Source: Boswellia sacra
Lineage: Eukaryota > Streptophyta > Magnoliopsida > Sapindales > Burseraceae
Assembly: GCA_013180625.2 (NCBI GenBank)
Contig: SNVD02014757.1
Span: 310,001-374,000 of the forward strand
Reading direction: 5' to 3'
DNA: 64,000 bases
Both the position numbers and the translations under genes were made by a program. Below are positions 12,892 through 24,369 of the stretch, in pieces. The notes beneath the pieces are model-generated. The model worked only from the letters and a program-made list of their open reading frames with translations, was not told the origin of the DNA and searched no databases. How positions within the stretch are numbered: position 1 is the first letter of the stretch; each line of letters opens with the position of its first letter.

Positions 12892-14055
12892 ATGTATAAT
12901 TACGTCTGCGGAACCATTCTCCACGGAAGACATTTTATCGCATATTCTGTTTTACCAACTCACCAACTGCATTGTCTCCGAATTTACAAATCATATGTCT
13001 CAACCTCTTCAAACCAACACTCCTTCACAGTCCCATATCTCATCAACTCGTGTGGATTATCCCAAGATTCCGCTTTACAAGCTTCCAAATATGTCCAATT
13101 TGATTCGCCGGAAAAACCAGACTCAGTCATCGCCTTCTTCAAGAGCCAAGGCCTCTCAAAAAATCAACTTTCGCGCTTAATCCGAAGGCACCCTCAATTG
13201 CTTTTGTCCAATCCTGAGAAGACCCTTTTGCCAAAAATCACTTTTCTTTACTCCAAAGGCTTCTCAGCCCCTAAACTTGCTTGCCTCATATCGGCTTTCC
13301 CTCGTATTTTGAATAGAAGTATAGAAAACCATATTAGCCCTACATTTGACTATATCTGTAATGTGCTTCAGTCTAGGAAGAAGGCCATTACTGCTATTAA
13401 CCGCAGTATGCGTCTTATCCATGAGGATATCGAAGCATATGTGGCACCTAATCTCAATATTTTGAGAACTAATGGTGTCCCCGAATCAAATATACGCAAG
13501 TTACTTTATACCTGGCCTCGTGTTACCACAAGCAGTGTGGCTTTTCTTGAAAATGTTGTGAAGGAAGTGAAGGAAATGGGTATGAATCCTTTGAAAGTTC
13601 AGTTTGTTGCAGCCATTGCTGCAAAAGTACTAATGAGCAGATCCCTTTGGGAAAAGAAAGTAAATGCTTATAAGGTGTGGGGTTTGTCTGAGGAAGAGAT
13701 TTTAGCAGCATTTGGCAAGTGTCCGGCATGTATGATGACATCGGAGTCTAAGATTATGGAAATAATGGACTTTTTGGTGAACAAAATGGGTTGGGATGCA
13801 TCGGTTATTGTCAAACGCCCGGTTCTTATTGCATATAGTGTAGACAAGAGAATTGTTCCTAGGGGGACAGTAATTCAATTTCTGTCATCTAAAGGTTTGA
13901 TGAAGAGGAAGTATGATAACATGACTTCATTATTTGATTACTCTGAACAAACCTTCCTGCAGAGATTTGTGAATTCTTATGACGAAGCTCCCCAGCTATT
14001 GAAGCTTTACAAAGAGAAGTTAAATCTTTCAAAAATGAAAAAATTACCGGCATAA
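12892..14055 (+). CDS. mTERF domain protein, tandem copy A (387 aa)
   Basis: Intronless, 387 codons. It has an N-terminal transit-peptide-like segment (residues ~1-42, basic and Ser/Thr-rich), then HSFTVPYLINSCGLSQDSA, a series of mTERF repeats (PQLLLSNPEKTLLPKITFL, FPRILNRSIENHISPTF) and the C-terminal KRPVLIAYSVDKRIVPRG. Expected role: organelle nucleic-acid binding for gene expression. It is a very close paralog of the gene at 18,670; the similarity covers leader, coding region and about 1.1 kb downstream, so the two arose by segmental duplication. A stop (TAA) at 14,053-14,055 replaces the CAA seen in copy B, so this protein ends eight residues earlier. No frameshift or internal stop, so probably functional. 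Confidence 0.93.
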   Translation: MYNYVCGTILHGRHFIAYSVLPTHQLHCLRIYKSYVSTSSNQHSFTVPYLINSCGLSQDSALQASKYVQFDSPEKPDSVIAFFKSQGLSKNQLSRLIRRHPQLLLSNPEKTLLPKITFLYSKGFSAPKLACLISAFPRILNRSIENHISPTFDYICNVLQSRKKAITAINRSMRLIHEDIEAYVAPNLNILRTNGVPESNIRKLLYTWPRVTTSSVAFLENVVKEVKEMGMNPLKVQFVAAIAAKVLMSRSLWEKKVNAYKVWGLSEEEILAAFGKCPACMMTSESKIMEIMDFLVNKMGWDASVIVKRPVLIAYSVDKRIVPRGTVIQFLSSKGLMKRKYDNMTSLFDYSEQTFLQRFVNSYDEAPQLLKLYKEKLNLSKMKKLPA

Positions 14056-15214
14056 ACAGGGAGGCATGCAGAGTTGTAAAATTTTTGCATCAGGAAACCA
14101 AAATGGTTTACATTTTCTATGTGTTCCTTGACATTTCTTTCCGATATCATAGTTCCAGTTTAGAGAGAGGATTTAGTCTTAACTAATTACGGTTTGTTTG
14201 CAAATTTTGTTCTCCTGTTGCATTTTTTTTTTTCCTTGTCTAACGCGTAAGCCCAACAATGTGAAATTTTGAGGCTTAATCATGCATCTATCGTCTTGCT
14301 CAGTCTTGTTACAAGTGTGCATCTAGTTAGCCTTGGTTGCTCTAACCCCCAACAAACAAGAGATTCCATAAGAAGAATATTGTGAAGCTTGCAAAAAATA
14401 TGTATGACCTGATATTCTTGATACAGTGCCATTTTTGGAAGAATGGATTCTACTTGGTGACAAACATGAAGCTCAATGACTTTAACAATATCACTGAAAG
14501 TCAAGTGAGTATTGGTCAATGATACAGACTGATGTAACTGCATCAAAAGCATGGTGCATTCATCTCATTAACAGTTATAGGTCTCTGTCTCAGAGTCTTG
14601 GAGGAGAATTCGCCTCAGATTTTTGGTAACGTAGCTTTTTGCTTGTTCTATGAAGATGATTGATTCATCTGAAGATGGTAAAGGACTTTACATAATCAGT
14701 CCTCTGTTCTCTTTTATTTTATTTTTGTTTCTTTTTCTTTTCTATTCTTGGAGAATTCATTCAATGGAAAGTGACTGAACTATCAGACTATCACTTGCAG
14801 GTGATTGAATATTAGCGGGCACGAACTTATAAATTGTGTATTTTAGTTATTACTATTTTGTTTGCAATTGTTTGAGCTCTCATAATGTGACGTTATTTGT
14901 CCATAAACTTCTTTCTGTAAATTATTCTTGCCAGACGATTCTTACTTACAACTGTGAAACTACTTGTGCTTACTGCTAATTATTTTCATGATTCTATCTG
15001 ACTAGAGATTTTAATACAAATAAGATCGACATGCCAAATCATGATCAGATCTTATGATTGCATAATTTATGATATTAAAGGATTTAAAGAAACAAGAGTT
15101 TAGCATGATTTATGGTGATTCAGAGAATTGCAGATGCATCAAGCAGGCAATCTTATTTGGTGTAATTCGTTTCTAATATTATAAAATCGGTAAATTGGTA
15201 ATGGCCATATTAAG
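14056..15214. other. 3' flank of mTERF copy A, duplicated at 19,858-21,175
   Basis: Non-coding. It aligns by eye with the flank of copy B almost throughout. It lacks the 201-bp MITE present in B: the empty site agaagaatattgtgaag lies at 14,371-14,387. The open frame 14,280-14,552 (minus) is not maintained in B. Confidence 0.65.
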
Positions 15215-16089
15215 CGACTAAGTGGCTATTTGTTTACATCACTTAAAACTTTTCAGATCTAAATACTTTTTAGGACTTAATTTAGGTCACTGAAAAATAT
15301 GTTTATTTTGCATTTTTCATACATCTTAAAATAAGTGATAAATAAAAAGTTTGTCGTATTTACCCTTATAGCATATCATAGAAGATACAAGATATGATAA
15401 TAATTATAGAATATTTTTAATTAATTTAAATTTATTTAAAAATTATTAAAATTTATCAATGACATTTTTTATGCATAAAGCAAATTATTTTTTAAAATAA
15501 AAATAATTAAATAATTAAAATTTTTTAAAAGTTAGAAATTGCCAACACTTGGCATTGCTACAGGTGGCCGACCTCACAAACCGTCGTCACCTTTGCACAC
15601 CTCCTTCGCCCATTAGTCTCTTCCGCCACACAATTTCGTCCTTCTCGGCTTTTTGTTTGCTCGATTTGCCAATCTTATTCTCACTCTCGTCAACCAGTTT
15701 CAGGGGGAACTTCAACAAAAGATATAGGAGATGCTAGAGGGGGGGTCGACGAGGCAGGAATGTTGCGACGATTCTATTACTACATAAGTTGTTGCCGGAT
15801 GCACACTGGTGAAGGCCGACGGTGACTGATTGAATTGTTAAGAGGAGAGGTGAGCATGGCGGCTAGGTTAAGGGTTGAAGAAGATAAAATAGTTTTAATT
15901 GCAGGGGTATTTTTGGTAGTTTATAATATCTTGCAGATTCAGATGTATTAAGTGATATTTTTTCACTTTTTAGATTCAGACAATTGCATCTGAAAAAAAG
16001 TGATTAGAATAGAAAACAAACAGAAAAAGTAATGTCTATCACTTAAGTCTAAATGGTTTCAGACTTCAGTGATAGAAAACAAACAGACC
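15215..16089. mobile_element. Non-autonomous DNA transposon, ~875 bp
   Basis: Present in mTERF block A but absent from the matching site in block B (near 21,185), where the flanks join directly. It is bordered by TTAAG on each side (15,210-15,214 and 16,090-16,094). The ends are imperfect inverted repeats: GGCTATTTGTTTACATCACT on the left versus GGTCTGTTTGTTTTCTATCA read inward from the right. The right end contains gatagaaaacaaacaga-like sequence twice, suggesting an internal end duplication. Interior 15,549-15,900 is GC-richer but has no transposase. Superfamily uncertain (hAT- or PIF-like). Confidence 0.7.
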
Positions 16090-16094
16090 TTAAG

Positions 16095-17600
16095 TCCTAA
16101 CCTAAAAGCATCGTTGTCTGGCGACCCATCTACAGCCGCTGCTACTTGCAAAATGATTATTACAAACGAACCAAAAACATTATCTAAAGTATTCAAATAA
16201 ACAGAAACTAGAACCAGAAAAACAGCATCTAAACTCTTCAAACAAGTTATACACGCCCTTGAGTTGTAAACTATGTTGGTAACTTCAGATATTTCTCAAC
16301 CTAGAAGTATTCTTTGTTGCTGGAGGGTCCGCTGAAGGGTTTTATCCAGTTATACCCCCAAGTTAACGGGGTAGGCTGTGCTACTATCACTGTTTTTATT
16401 CAGTAACATAAAGGCTGCAGGCTCCAATTTGCGGTGAGATCAGACTCTTCAATATGTGCAGATACTTGTACTCCAGACTCATAATCATAATCCATAAACA
16501 ACTGATCAGTCACCAAAAATCTCCCAAGTTTGATGGATAAGTGCACTTTGTCATCGAGCTTTACTTTCACTTGCTTTTAAATAGCTTTACTTTCACGTGC
16601 TTTTAAATAAGAGAAAGAAGTGTGACAAATTAGTTGCAGAGTGATAACAAGACCAAGCGGAGCCATAATATCACATCAATTACTGTGCTTATGCTTTAGT
16701 CAAGAGGCAAAACAAGTAACAAGGAGGAAAACAGATTTACCAAGAAAACATAACTAATATGGACTAAAGCAAATCCGAATAATAAAGAATTTAACATGGT
16801 CGCATAAAATTGAGAAAATCTTATCACTTTAAATTTTAATGTAATCACATTAAAAGGTTGCATTCCTGCCTCCTAGCACCGACGACTCTTGTCATATTTG
16901 AAAGATACACTTTCTCTTTGTACAGCTCCACTGGCTAGGATCTTCATCTTGACAATTCATAACCTACCTAAGAAGATTTCTTTGGGGAGGCCGAAATGAT
17001 GTAACCATGTTGTAAGGATTATTCTTAAGCAAACAATTGGTAACAGAAATTGAAGAACTGAACCATGAGCAATTCTTTTCTTTTCCGAGCTCTTTCAACA
17101 AGAATTTACCGCTTACGGTCATAAAAGAAGACTCCCAACCATGAATCATGTATTGAGAGCAAACACACACCATGAATTCGATCTTTCTCAGACTGACACT
17201 GTCTCCTCTCTTGTACACGTAAACGTCCTTGTCCCACTCAAACTTGCCCATTACGGACATTCCAATAATAGCTACAACAAACTTAATCTTAAAGGATTGA
17301 TATCCATTGTCTTTACCAAGTACACAGTCTCTTTAAACCAACAAGAGTGAGATGAATATGATAATCCAATTATAAATTAACATGGCTCTACTAAACTCAG
17401 GCACAACATTATCTTTTTTTAAAATTAAAAAAAAAAAAAAAGAAAAGATCTTACAGTATCATTAGGCATAAAGGCATTGAGATGAAGAAAATGAAATGTC
17501 AAATCTAAGTTTTGGTGACTGAGTAAATGCTGCTCTTACCAGAGACTAAATAAACTACTTGCAGACTGGCAACAAGACTAAGCAAAGCCAGAGATTCCCT
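16095..17600 (-). pseudogene. Degenerate mTERF gene, 3' part, facing copy A
   Basis: On the minus strand, 17,330 down to 16,964 reads mTERF-like: an INPLR-LSFVVAI-like stretch, SVMGKFEWDKDVYVYKR (compare family wording W-E-KK-VYK-WG) and later HGWESSF (family MGWE-SF). Frame breaks separate these blocks and the LEKRIVPRG signature is not intact. 16,095-16,960 is its 3' flank, repeated in three other places (21,180; 42,190; 44,440). It converges on the intact plus-strand copy A, and the pair was duplicated together. Confidence 0.7.
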
Positions 17601-18320
17601 GCCTCACACTTCAATTTAGGCCTCATTTCCCACTAAATTCCTATGCTTTCGAGAAAAGTTGGGGATGGGGAATCTTAAATGTTTTCCCCCACCTTACTCA
17701 TTTCTCATGCCAAAATATTTTACCAATTTAAATAAAAATTATAATTATCATATTAATGTAGAATTTTAAATAAACATTTGTGAAACATATCGTAGTAAAT
17801 AATATTTAAAGGCAAAATCATCCACAACTCTATTGTAAAAATATCATAATTCTTTGCCAGAAAATTTAATTAAGTCATAGTCAAAAGGAAGAGTAAAGAG
17901 CAAAAAGAAGTCGTAGCCAAAACGAAAATTATATAGAAAGATAACATTCTAAAATAATAGTTTTTTGTCAATGTAGTATTATCTCCTTGTTCTTTTCAAG
18001 ACCCTCAATTTGTTATTGATGAGGGTAGAGGAGAATTAAAAATGGATGCATTTAAAAAAGGAAAATATAATTGTTTAAAACGACTATGACTAATAGTTTT
18101 TCCAGTTTTATTTTGAATGATTCAAGTTAAAATTTTAATAAAATAATAAGCAGTAATATAATTTTGTATTATTATAATAATTAATACATTATATATAAGA
18201 TAAAAATATTATTATATTTTATATTTTTAATATATAATGATAGGATGGAAATTACTAAACTGATTCCACGCCATCATTTCTTGCCCTATCCGCACGTGAA
18301 TAAAGGTGAGTCTAACTGAA
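17601..18320. other. AT-rich spacer between duplicated mTERF blocks
   Basis: No gene or clear mobile element seen. From about 18,325 the sequence matches the start of block A (12,555 on). Confidence 0.6.
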
Positions 18321-18495
18321 GCAGCTAAGCTAATAAACTAGAATCCCCCAAAGTCCAAACCTTGGTATTTTTAAAAGTATAAATAAAGATATTGTCTGAC
18401 AAAAATAAAAATATAATTGGGGGCTTGTGGAAGTTAAATAGAAATATGTTATAGCGTACGAATTGCCCAATCCGGTGCGTTTAGGTCTACAATAT

Positions 18496-18588
18496 ATGAA
18501 ATTGTTTTTCAGTTCTTCTCCTTGCTGCCTCCTGGAACGGAGCAATAGGGTTTTGGCAAATACTCTCCATTACACAGGAGACCTGTGA
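18496..18588 (+). promoter_or_regulatory. Upstream ORF in the leader of mTERF copy B (30 codons)
   Basis: Counterpart of the copy A uORF at 12,705-12,809. It begins ATGAAATTG and ends GGAGACCTGTGA, 81 bases before the mTERF ATG. The middle has diverged, including in-frame length changes, yet the frame stays open. Confidence 0.35.
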
Positions 18589-18669
18589 ACACAGCATAAC
18601 AATTAGAGAAGGCTTTCATCTCTCACTAGTTGTAAGTTCTTCCTCTGAACATCTCTAATTTCATTTCCC

Positions 18670-19857
18670 ATGTATCATTACATCTGCAGAAGCATTCTCC
18701 ACGGAGGACGTTTTATCACACATTCAGTTTCACCAACTCACCAACTGCATTGTCTTCGAATTTACACATCACATCTCTCAACCATTTCAAGCCAACACTC
18801 CTTTACAGTATCATACCTCATCAACTCATGTGGCTTATCTCAAGATTCTGCTTTACAAGCTTCAAAATATGTCCAATTTGACTCCCCGGAAAAACCAGAC
18901 TCAGTCATCGCCTTCTTCAAGAGCCAAGGCCTCTCAAAAAATCAAATTTCGGGCATAATCCGAAGACAACCTCATTTGCTTTTGTCCAATCCTGAGAAAA
19001 CCCTTTTACCCAAAATCACTTTTCTTTGCTCCAAAGGCTTCTCAACCCCTCAACTTACTTACATCATATCGGTTTTCCCTCGTATTTTGAATAGAAGTAT
19101 AGAAAACCATCTTAGCCCTACATTTGACTATTTTTGTAATGTGCTTCAGTCTAGGAAGAAGGCCATTACTGCTATTAAACGCAGTATGCGGCTTCTCCAT
19201 GAGGATATCGAAGCATATGTGGCACCTAATCTCAATATTTTGAGAACTAATGGTGTCCCCGAATCAAACATACGAAAGTTACTTTATACCTGGCCTCGTG
19301 TTCTTACGAGTAGTGTGGATTTTTTTGAAAATGTTGTGAAGGAAGTGAAGGAAATGGGTATGAATCCTTTGAAAGTTCAGTTTGTTGCAGCCATTGCTGC
19401 AAAAGTACTAATGAGCAGATCCCTTTGGGAAAAGAAAGTAAATGCTTATAAGATGTGGGGTTTGTCTGGGGAACAGATTTTAGCAGCATTTGGCAAGTGT
19501 CCGGCATGTATGATGACATCGGAGTCCAAGATTATGGAAATAATGGACTTTTTTGTGAACAAAATGGGGTGGAATGTGTCTGTTATTGTCAAACGCCCGA
19601 TTCTTATTGCATATAGTGTAGAGAAGAGAATAGTTCCTAGGGGTACAGTAATTCAATTTTTGTCATCCAAAGGTTTGATGAAGAGGAAGTATCATAACAT
19701 GACTTCGTTGTTCGATTATTCTGAACAAACCTTCCTGCAGAGATTTGTAAATTCTTATGATGAAGCTCCCCAGCTATTGAAGCTTTACAATGAAATGTTA
19801 AATCTTTCAAAAATGAAAAAGTCGCCGGTGCAAACAGAGGGGCATGCAGAGTTGTAA
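18670..19857 (+). CDS. mTERF domain protein, tandem copy B (395 aa)
   Basis: Intronless, 395 codons, nearly the same protein as copy A: basic N-terminal transit-like segment, HSFTVSYLINSCGLSQDSA, mTERF repeats through residues ~60-330, then KRPILIAYSVEKRIVPRG and a short basic tail. The tail runs eight residues longer than in copy A because the stop there is CAA here (QTEGHAEL end). Expected to act in organelle gene expression. No disabling mutation. About 5.8 kb separates the two start codons. Differences are scattered substitutions, many of them synonymous in appearance, so both copies may be under constraint, but a substitution-rate calculation is needed. Confidence 0.93.
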   Translation: MYHYICRSILHGGRFITHSVSPTHQLHCLRIYTSHLSTISSQHSFTVSYLINSCGLSQDSALQASKYVQFDSPEKPDSVIAFFKSQGLSKNQISGIIRRQPHLLLSNPEKTLLPKITFLCSKGFSTPQLTYIISVFPRILNRSIENHLSPTFDYFCNVLQSRKKAITAIKRSMRLLHEDIEAYVAPNLNILRTNGVPESNIRKLLYTWPRVLTSSVDFFENVVKEVKEMGMNPLKVQFVAAIAAKVLMSRSLWEKKVNAYKMWGLSGEQILAAFGKCPACMMTSESKIMEIMDFFVNKMGWNVSVIVKRPILIAYSVEKRIVPRGTVIQFLSSKGLMKRKYHNMTSLFDYSEQTFLQRFVNSYDEAPQLLKLYNEMLNLSKMKKSPVQTEGHAEL

Positions 19858-20154
19858 AAATTTTTGCATTAGGAAACGGAAATGGTTTACATTTTCTATG
19901 TGTTCCTTCACATTTTTAAATATTTTGTTTCTGATATTGTCGTTCCAGTTTAGAGAGAGAATTTAGACTAACTAATCACGGTTTGTTTGCAAATTTTGTT
20001 TTCCTGTTGCTTATTTTACCGTGTCTAACATGTAAGCCCAACAATGTGACATTTTTGAGGTTTTGTCATGCATCTGTATTGCTCTGTCTTGTTACAGTTA
20101 TGCATCTAGTTTGCCTTGGTTACTCTATCCCCAAACGAACAAGAGATTCCATAA
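19858..20154. other. 3' flank of mTERF copy B
   Basis: Non-coding; parallels 14,056-14,380. It should hold the 3' untranslated region. Confidence 0.6.
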
Positions 20155-20163
20155 GAAGAATAT

Positions 20164-20364
20164 GAGTAATGCTTCTCTTACAAATTACTTATACAAACTC
20201 ATCCGTATAAACTGACGTGATATAATATGATTTGATAAATAAATACGGTGATTTGATAAATATATATTAATAATAAATAGCATTAATTAATATGGATGAT
20301 ATGACGATCATATAAGGATGTCACATCAGTTTATATGTGTGAGTTTGTATGAGTAGCATTACTC
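20164..20364. mobile_element. Mutator-type MITE, 201 bp
   Basis: Inverted ends GAGTAATGCTTCTCTTACAA (left) and GAGTAATGCTACTCATACAA (right, reversed). A perfect 9-bp target duplication GAAGAATAT flanks it (20,155-20,163 and 20,365-20,373), the length typical of Mutator-like elements. Block A has the undisturbed site at 14,371, so the insertion postdates the block duplication or was lost cleanly from A. Confidence 0.88.
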
Positions 20365-20373
20365 GAAGAATAT

Positions 20374-21175
20374 TTGTGAAGATATTTCTTGATATATTAC
20401 CATTTTTAGAAGAATGGATTCTGCTTGGTGACAGACATGAAGCTCAATGATTTAACAGTATGAATGAAAGTTGAGGAGTGTTGTAACTGATGCAGAATGA
20501 TGTAACTGCCAAAAGCATGGTGCATTCATCTCATAAACAGTATTCTGTTTTAAAGGTATCTGTCTCAGAGTCTTGGAGGAGAATTTGAATCAGATTTTTG
20601 GTAATGTAACTGATTGGTTGTTCTGTGAAAATGATTGATTTATCTGAAGATGGCAGAGGACATAACTTCACATAATCAGTCCTTTGTTCTCCTTTATTTT
20701 GTTTTTGTTTCTTTTTCTTTTCTATTCTTGGAGAAATCATTCAATAGAAAGTGACCGAAGTATCAATCAGTTATGCAGGTGACTGAATATTTGCAGGCAC
20801 AAACTTGTAGATTGGTTATTTATTTATTACTATTTTGTTTTAAATTGTTCGAGCTCTAATAATGTGACGTTATTTGTCCATAAACTTATTATCTTTCCAT
20901 AAAATTATTCTTGCCGTACCCTTCTGACAACTGTGAAACTACATATGGTTGCTGCTAATTATAATATCATGATTCTGTCTGATTGGGGATTTTAACACGT
21001 GAGTATCAACAGGCCAAATCATGATCAGAGCTAATGATTGCGTAACTGATGATATTTTAAAGGATTTAAAGAAACAAGTGTTGAACGATGATTTATGGTG
21101 ATTCAGAGAATTGCAGATGCATCAAGCACGCAATCTTATTTGGTCTAATTCGTTTCAAATAATATAAAACTGGTA
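20374..21175. other. Duplicated flank of mTERF copy B, continued
   Basis: Matches 14,385-15,205 by eye. No gene. The 69-aa minus frame at 20,531-20,740 is not shared in usable form with block A. Confidence 0.55.
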
Positions 21176-22230
21176 ATAACCATCCTAATTCCTAACCTAA
21201 AAGCATTGTATGTCTGGAGAGCAATTACAGCCACTGCTAATTGCAAAATAATTACTTACGTAAGAACCAGTACAACAAAAAACCTACAATTTTATTTGAT
21301 AATTTATTGAGAGAAGGAGGAACAGGTTATAATATTTTGATCGTATATAGATTATACGTTTAGCATTATTGTAAACAGAAATCAAAATTGGAAAAACAGC
21401 ATCTAAAGTATTCAAACAAGCCCTTCACATGCTTGAGTTGCAAACTGTGTTGGCCACTTTCGGTACTTCTAAACCTAAAAGTATTATTTGTAAGGGTTCG
21501 ATCCTTTGTTATAACCCCGAGTTAAGGAGGTGGGCTGTGCCGCTATCACTGTTTTTGTTAAAAAAAAGGCTGCAGGCTCTAATCTCAGGTGAGATCAGAC
21601 TCTCTATAGATTCTGTTACTTGTAGTCCAGACTTATAGTCATAATTCATAAACAACCGTCAAAGGGTCATGATGCCCATGATAAACAAAAAAATAAATTG
21701 ATCAGACACCAACAGTCTCCTAGCTTTCATGAATAAGTGCATTTTGTCATCGAGCTATACTTTCATATGCTTTTAAATGAGAGAAGATTAATTTGTTGCA
21801 AGTGTGACAATTTAGTTGCAGAGTGGTAGCAAGATCAAGTGGAGCCATAATATCACATTAATTACTGTGCTTATGCTTTAGTCAGGAGACAAAACAAGCA
21901 ACAAACAAGGAAAATAAATTTACCAAGAAAACCTAATTAATCTGGACTAAAGCTCTGAGTAATAAAGAATTAACAACATAGAAAAATCTGATTCACTTTA
22001 AATTATAACGTGAAGATATTAAAACGTTCAATTTATGACTCCTTGCGCTGATCACTTTCTCATCTTTAAAAGCCACAGTTTCAGCAGCTGGGAGCCTCAT
22101 CTTAACAATTCACAACGTATCCAAGAAGATTTCTTTAAGGTCTAAAAGATGTAACCACGTCATAAGGATTATTCTTAGCGAACCTTTGGATAACAAAAAT
22201 TGAAGGACAGAGCTAAGATCAACTGTTTTT
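21176..22230 (-). pseudogene. Truncated mTERF pseudogene facing copy B
   Basis: Corresponds to 16,095-17,060 of block A: shared 'cctaacctaaaagcat', 'tgttggc', the 'gctgtgc-gctatcactgttttt' stretch and 'aagatttcttt'. Only the 3' flank and the last part of the coding remnant survive. At about 22,230 the match stops abruptly at gacacaacccacccct, the end of the gypsy-derived DNA, so a retrotransposon insertion cut it. Confidence 0.65.
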
Positions 22231-24358
22231 GACACAACCCACCCCTAGCTAACAAGAGCGAATCATGTCTAAAACTATACTAAAAAAAACTTATTAAAAT
22301 ATATCATTTTAAGAAAATTTGACAGAGTCTCCCTTGTATTTGGATTAAATCCCCTGCCAAGCACAAAATTTTTAACAGTTCTATAATATTTTATACACCA
22401 GAAACTTCTTCTTGACCTTAGCTCGTCTAACAAAATATTTGTCTCCCAAAACAGTTAACATACAAACCATGATCTTTGGCCTCAAATATAATTAATTTAC
22501 ATTTCAAAAAAATTATAACCAGGATTTTAATGCAAGTTTCCTCAAAAACTAATGCATGAAAAGTGAGCAAAATGTTTTAAGAGAAAACTAAAAGAAAATC
22601 CCTGATGTGTATACAGCACTCCCAAAAAAAAAATACATATACAAAAAATCATCCAAAATAATGGAACAAAAAATCAAAAGGAATGCTATCAGTGCATCAA
22701 CAAGTAGCCAACCTTAAGCAGCTAATGGCACTCCAACTAAATATTGTATGAAGGGGCTTAAGAAAAAAAAAAAAAAGAAAAAAGGAGTGAGCATAACCTC
22801 AATGAGTGGGGTAGGAACGTTTAAGATAATTAAAATTTGCATAAAATAAAATAGGAAATCTTAACAATTAATAATTAAAATTTTACTTTACTAACTTTGT
22901 TTAAGAAACTATTTAGAAAGAATACAAAAAAAGAAGTAAGTCTTTAAATCATCTATATGCCTTTCACATAATCTAAATGTTAGTATCAAAATCTTCTAAC
23001 ATTTCTGCTTGCATTTAAAGTTCAAATCTGATAAATAAATTAAGCTTCTAAATCTCATGAAAACCATTTCACATTTTAAATTTCTAGATTATCATCATTT
23101 CACTAGTCAAGTACTCAAACTAATCTGGCTGATCATGACCTGGCGGGCTAAGATCGCTCAGACCAAGCTAGTCACTATATTTGTTGTATGTATGCGTAGA
23201 GCTACCCCTAAACGGCTAGGCGCCTAGATCACACGGCCTAAAGCCTCTATGTATGTCTGAACGGGTCCCAAAGACTTCTATCCGTCTACTGACTGAATAA
23301 ATTGGATACTAGCTTAGCAAAACATAAAATCAATTCTTTACTCTAAAGTCACATCATTATTTCAGAGATAATTTAGAAAATTTGCTTTACTTTTAAATCT
23401 CTAAAATATTAAACAATTCTTTTTAATAAACTAAGTAGACAATATTTGGTAAACTGTAAAATATGCTTCATAGATAAATAAATAAAATGGCTTTACTAAA
23501 CACAATAAAGCTTTGCTAACATGTATAAAAAAATAGAAATTAAAAATTTTAATTTAAATCTTTGTAAAAACACATTTTTTCCACTCACAATCTTGTGGAT
23601 CAACTTGTGTGACAACCCCTTCCCCTAACAAGTTTGGATCCGGAGTTGAAACAGCAGTCTCACATAATGAAAAGCGAAATAAAACTCTTTAATAAGATTA
23701 AACCACATAATTAAACAAAACCCCAACTTTCCACTTGTAGGAATCTTAGATAAATAGATTAAAAATTTAAGAATCTCTCAAATGATGCTTCCAAGAGTTA
23801 TAATTGGCTAGGAACATCACTAATTCTCCCATACAAACACAAATCTAAGGAATAATTGTAAAAATATAAATTAGGAAAATTTTGGTAAATGGGTTTATTC
23901 TAAATTACACAAATTACATATTAATTCTTCCAATTGAACAAGTAAGTATCTAATTTCCATCTAATTATAAGAAATTCAAGCCTAAATAAGCATAGAAATC
24001 TCCTTTTTCTCTCTAATTTATCTCTCTAGGAAATTCCTTAAATGTCAATAATTCCTCTCTAATGCAAATCTAAAGGTAGAAATCAAAATATGCAATCTAA
24101 TTTAGCTAGGAGGTAGAGGAATTACCTCAAAATATCTTCAAAAATCTTAAAAAGCACGCAGCTCCAAGCCTTCACTCCATTTCCTCTCTCTTGGCTCCCC
24201 CCTTCTCTATTTCCTTTCTTTTTATTTTATATTTATTATAATTTCCTATCTAATAGAAATGCAATAATAAGAGAGTATGGGCTAGGTTGAAAAGGGTTGG
24301 GCTGGGTTGTTAATAAAAGAAACTGAACTGGGCTTTTATAAATTAATTGAGATCATGG
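22231..24358 (-). repeat. Gypsy LTR-derived region (3' LTR side)
   Basis: Lies directly downstream (minus-strand sense) of a polypurine run and the end of the gypsy polyprotein near 24,360-24,380. LTR-end-like wording 'gacacaaccc' / 'gtgacaacccc' followed by 'aacaag' occurs at 22,231 and 23,610, and a third similar edge at 24,357. This suggests two LTR ends in tandem, perhaps from nested or rearranged copies. No gene. Exact LTR borders could not be fixed. Confidence 0.5.
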
Positions 24359-24369
24359 GTTTGACACAA

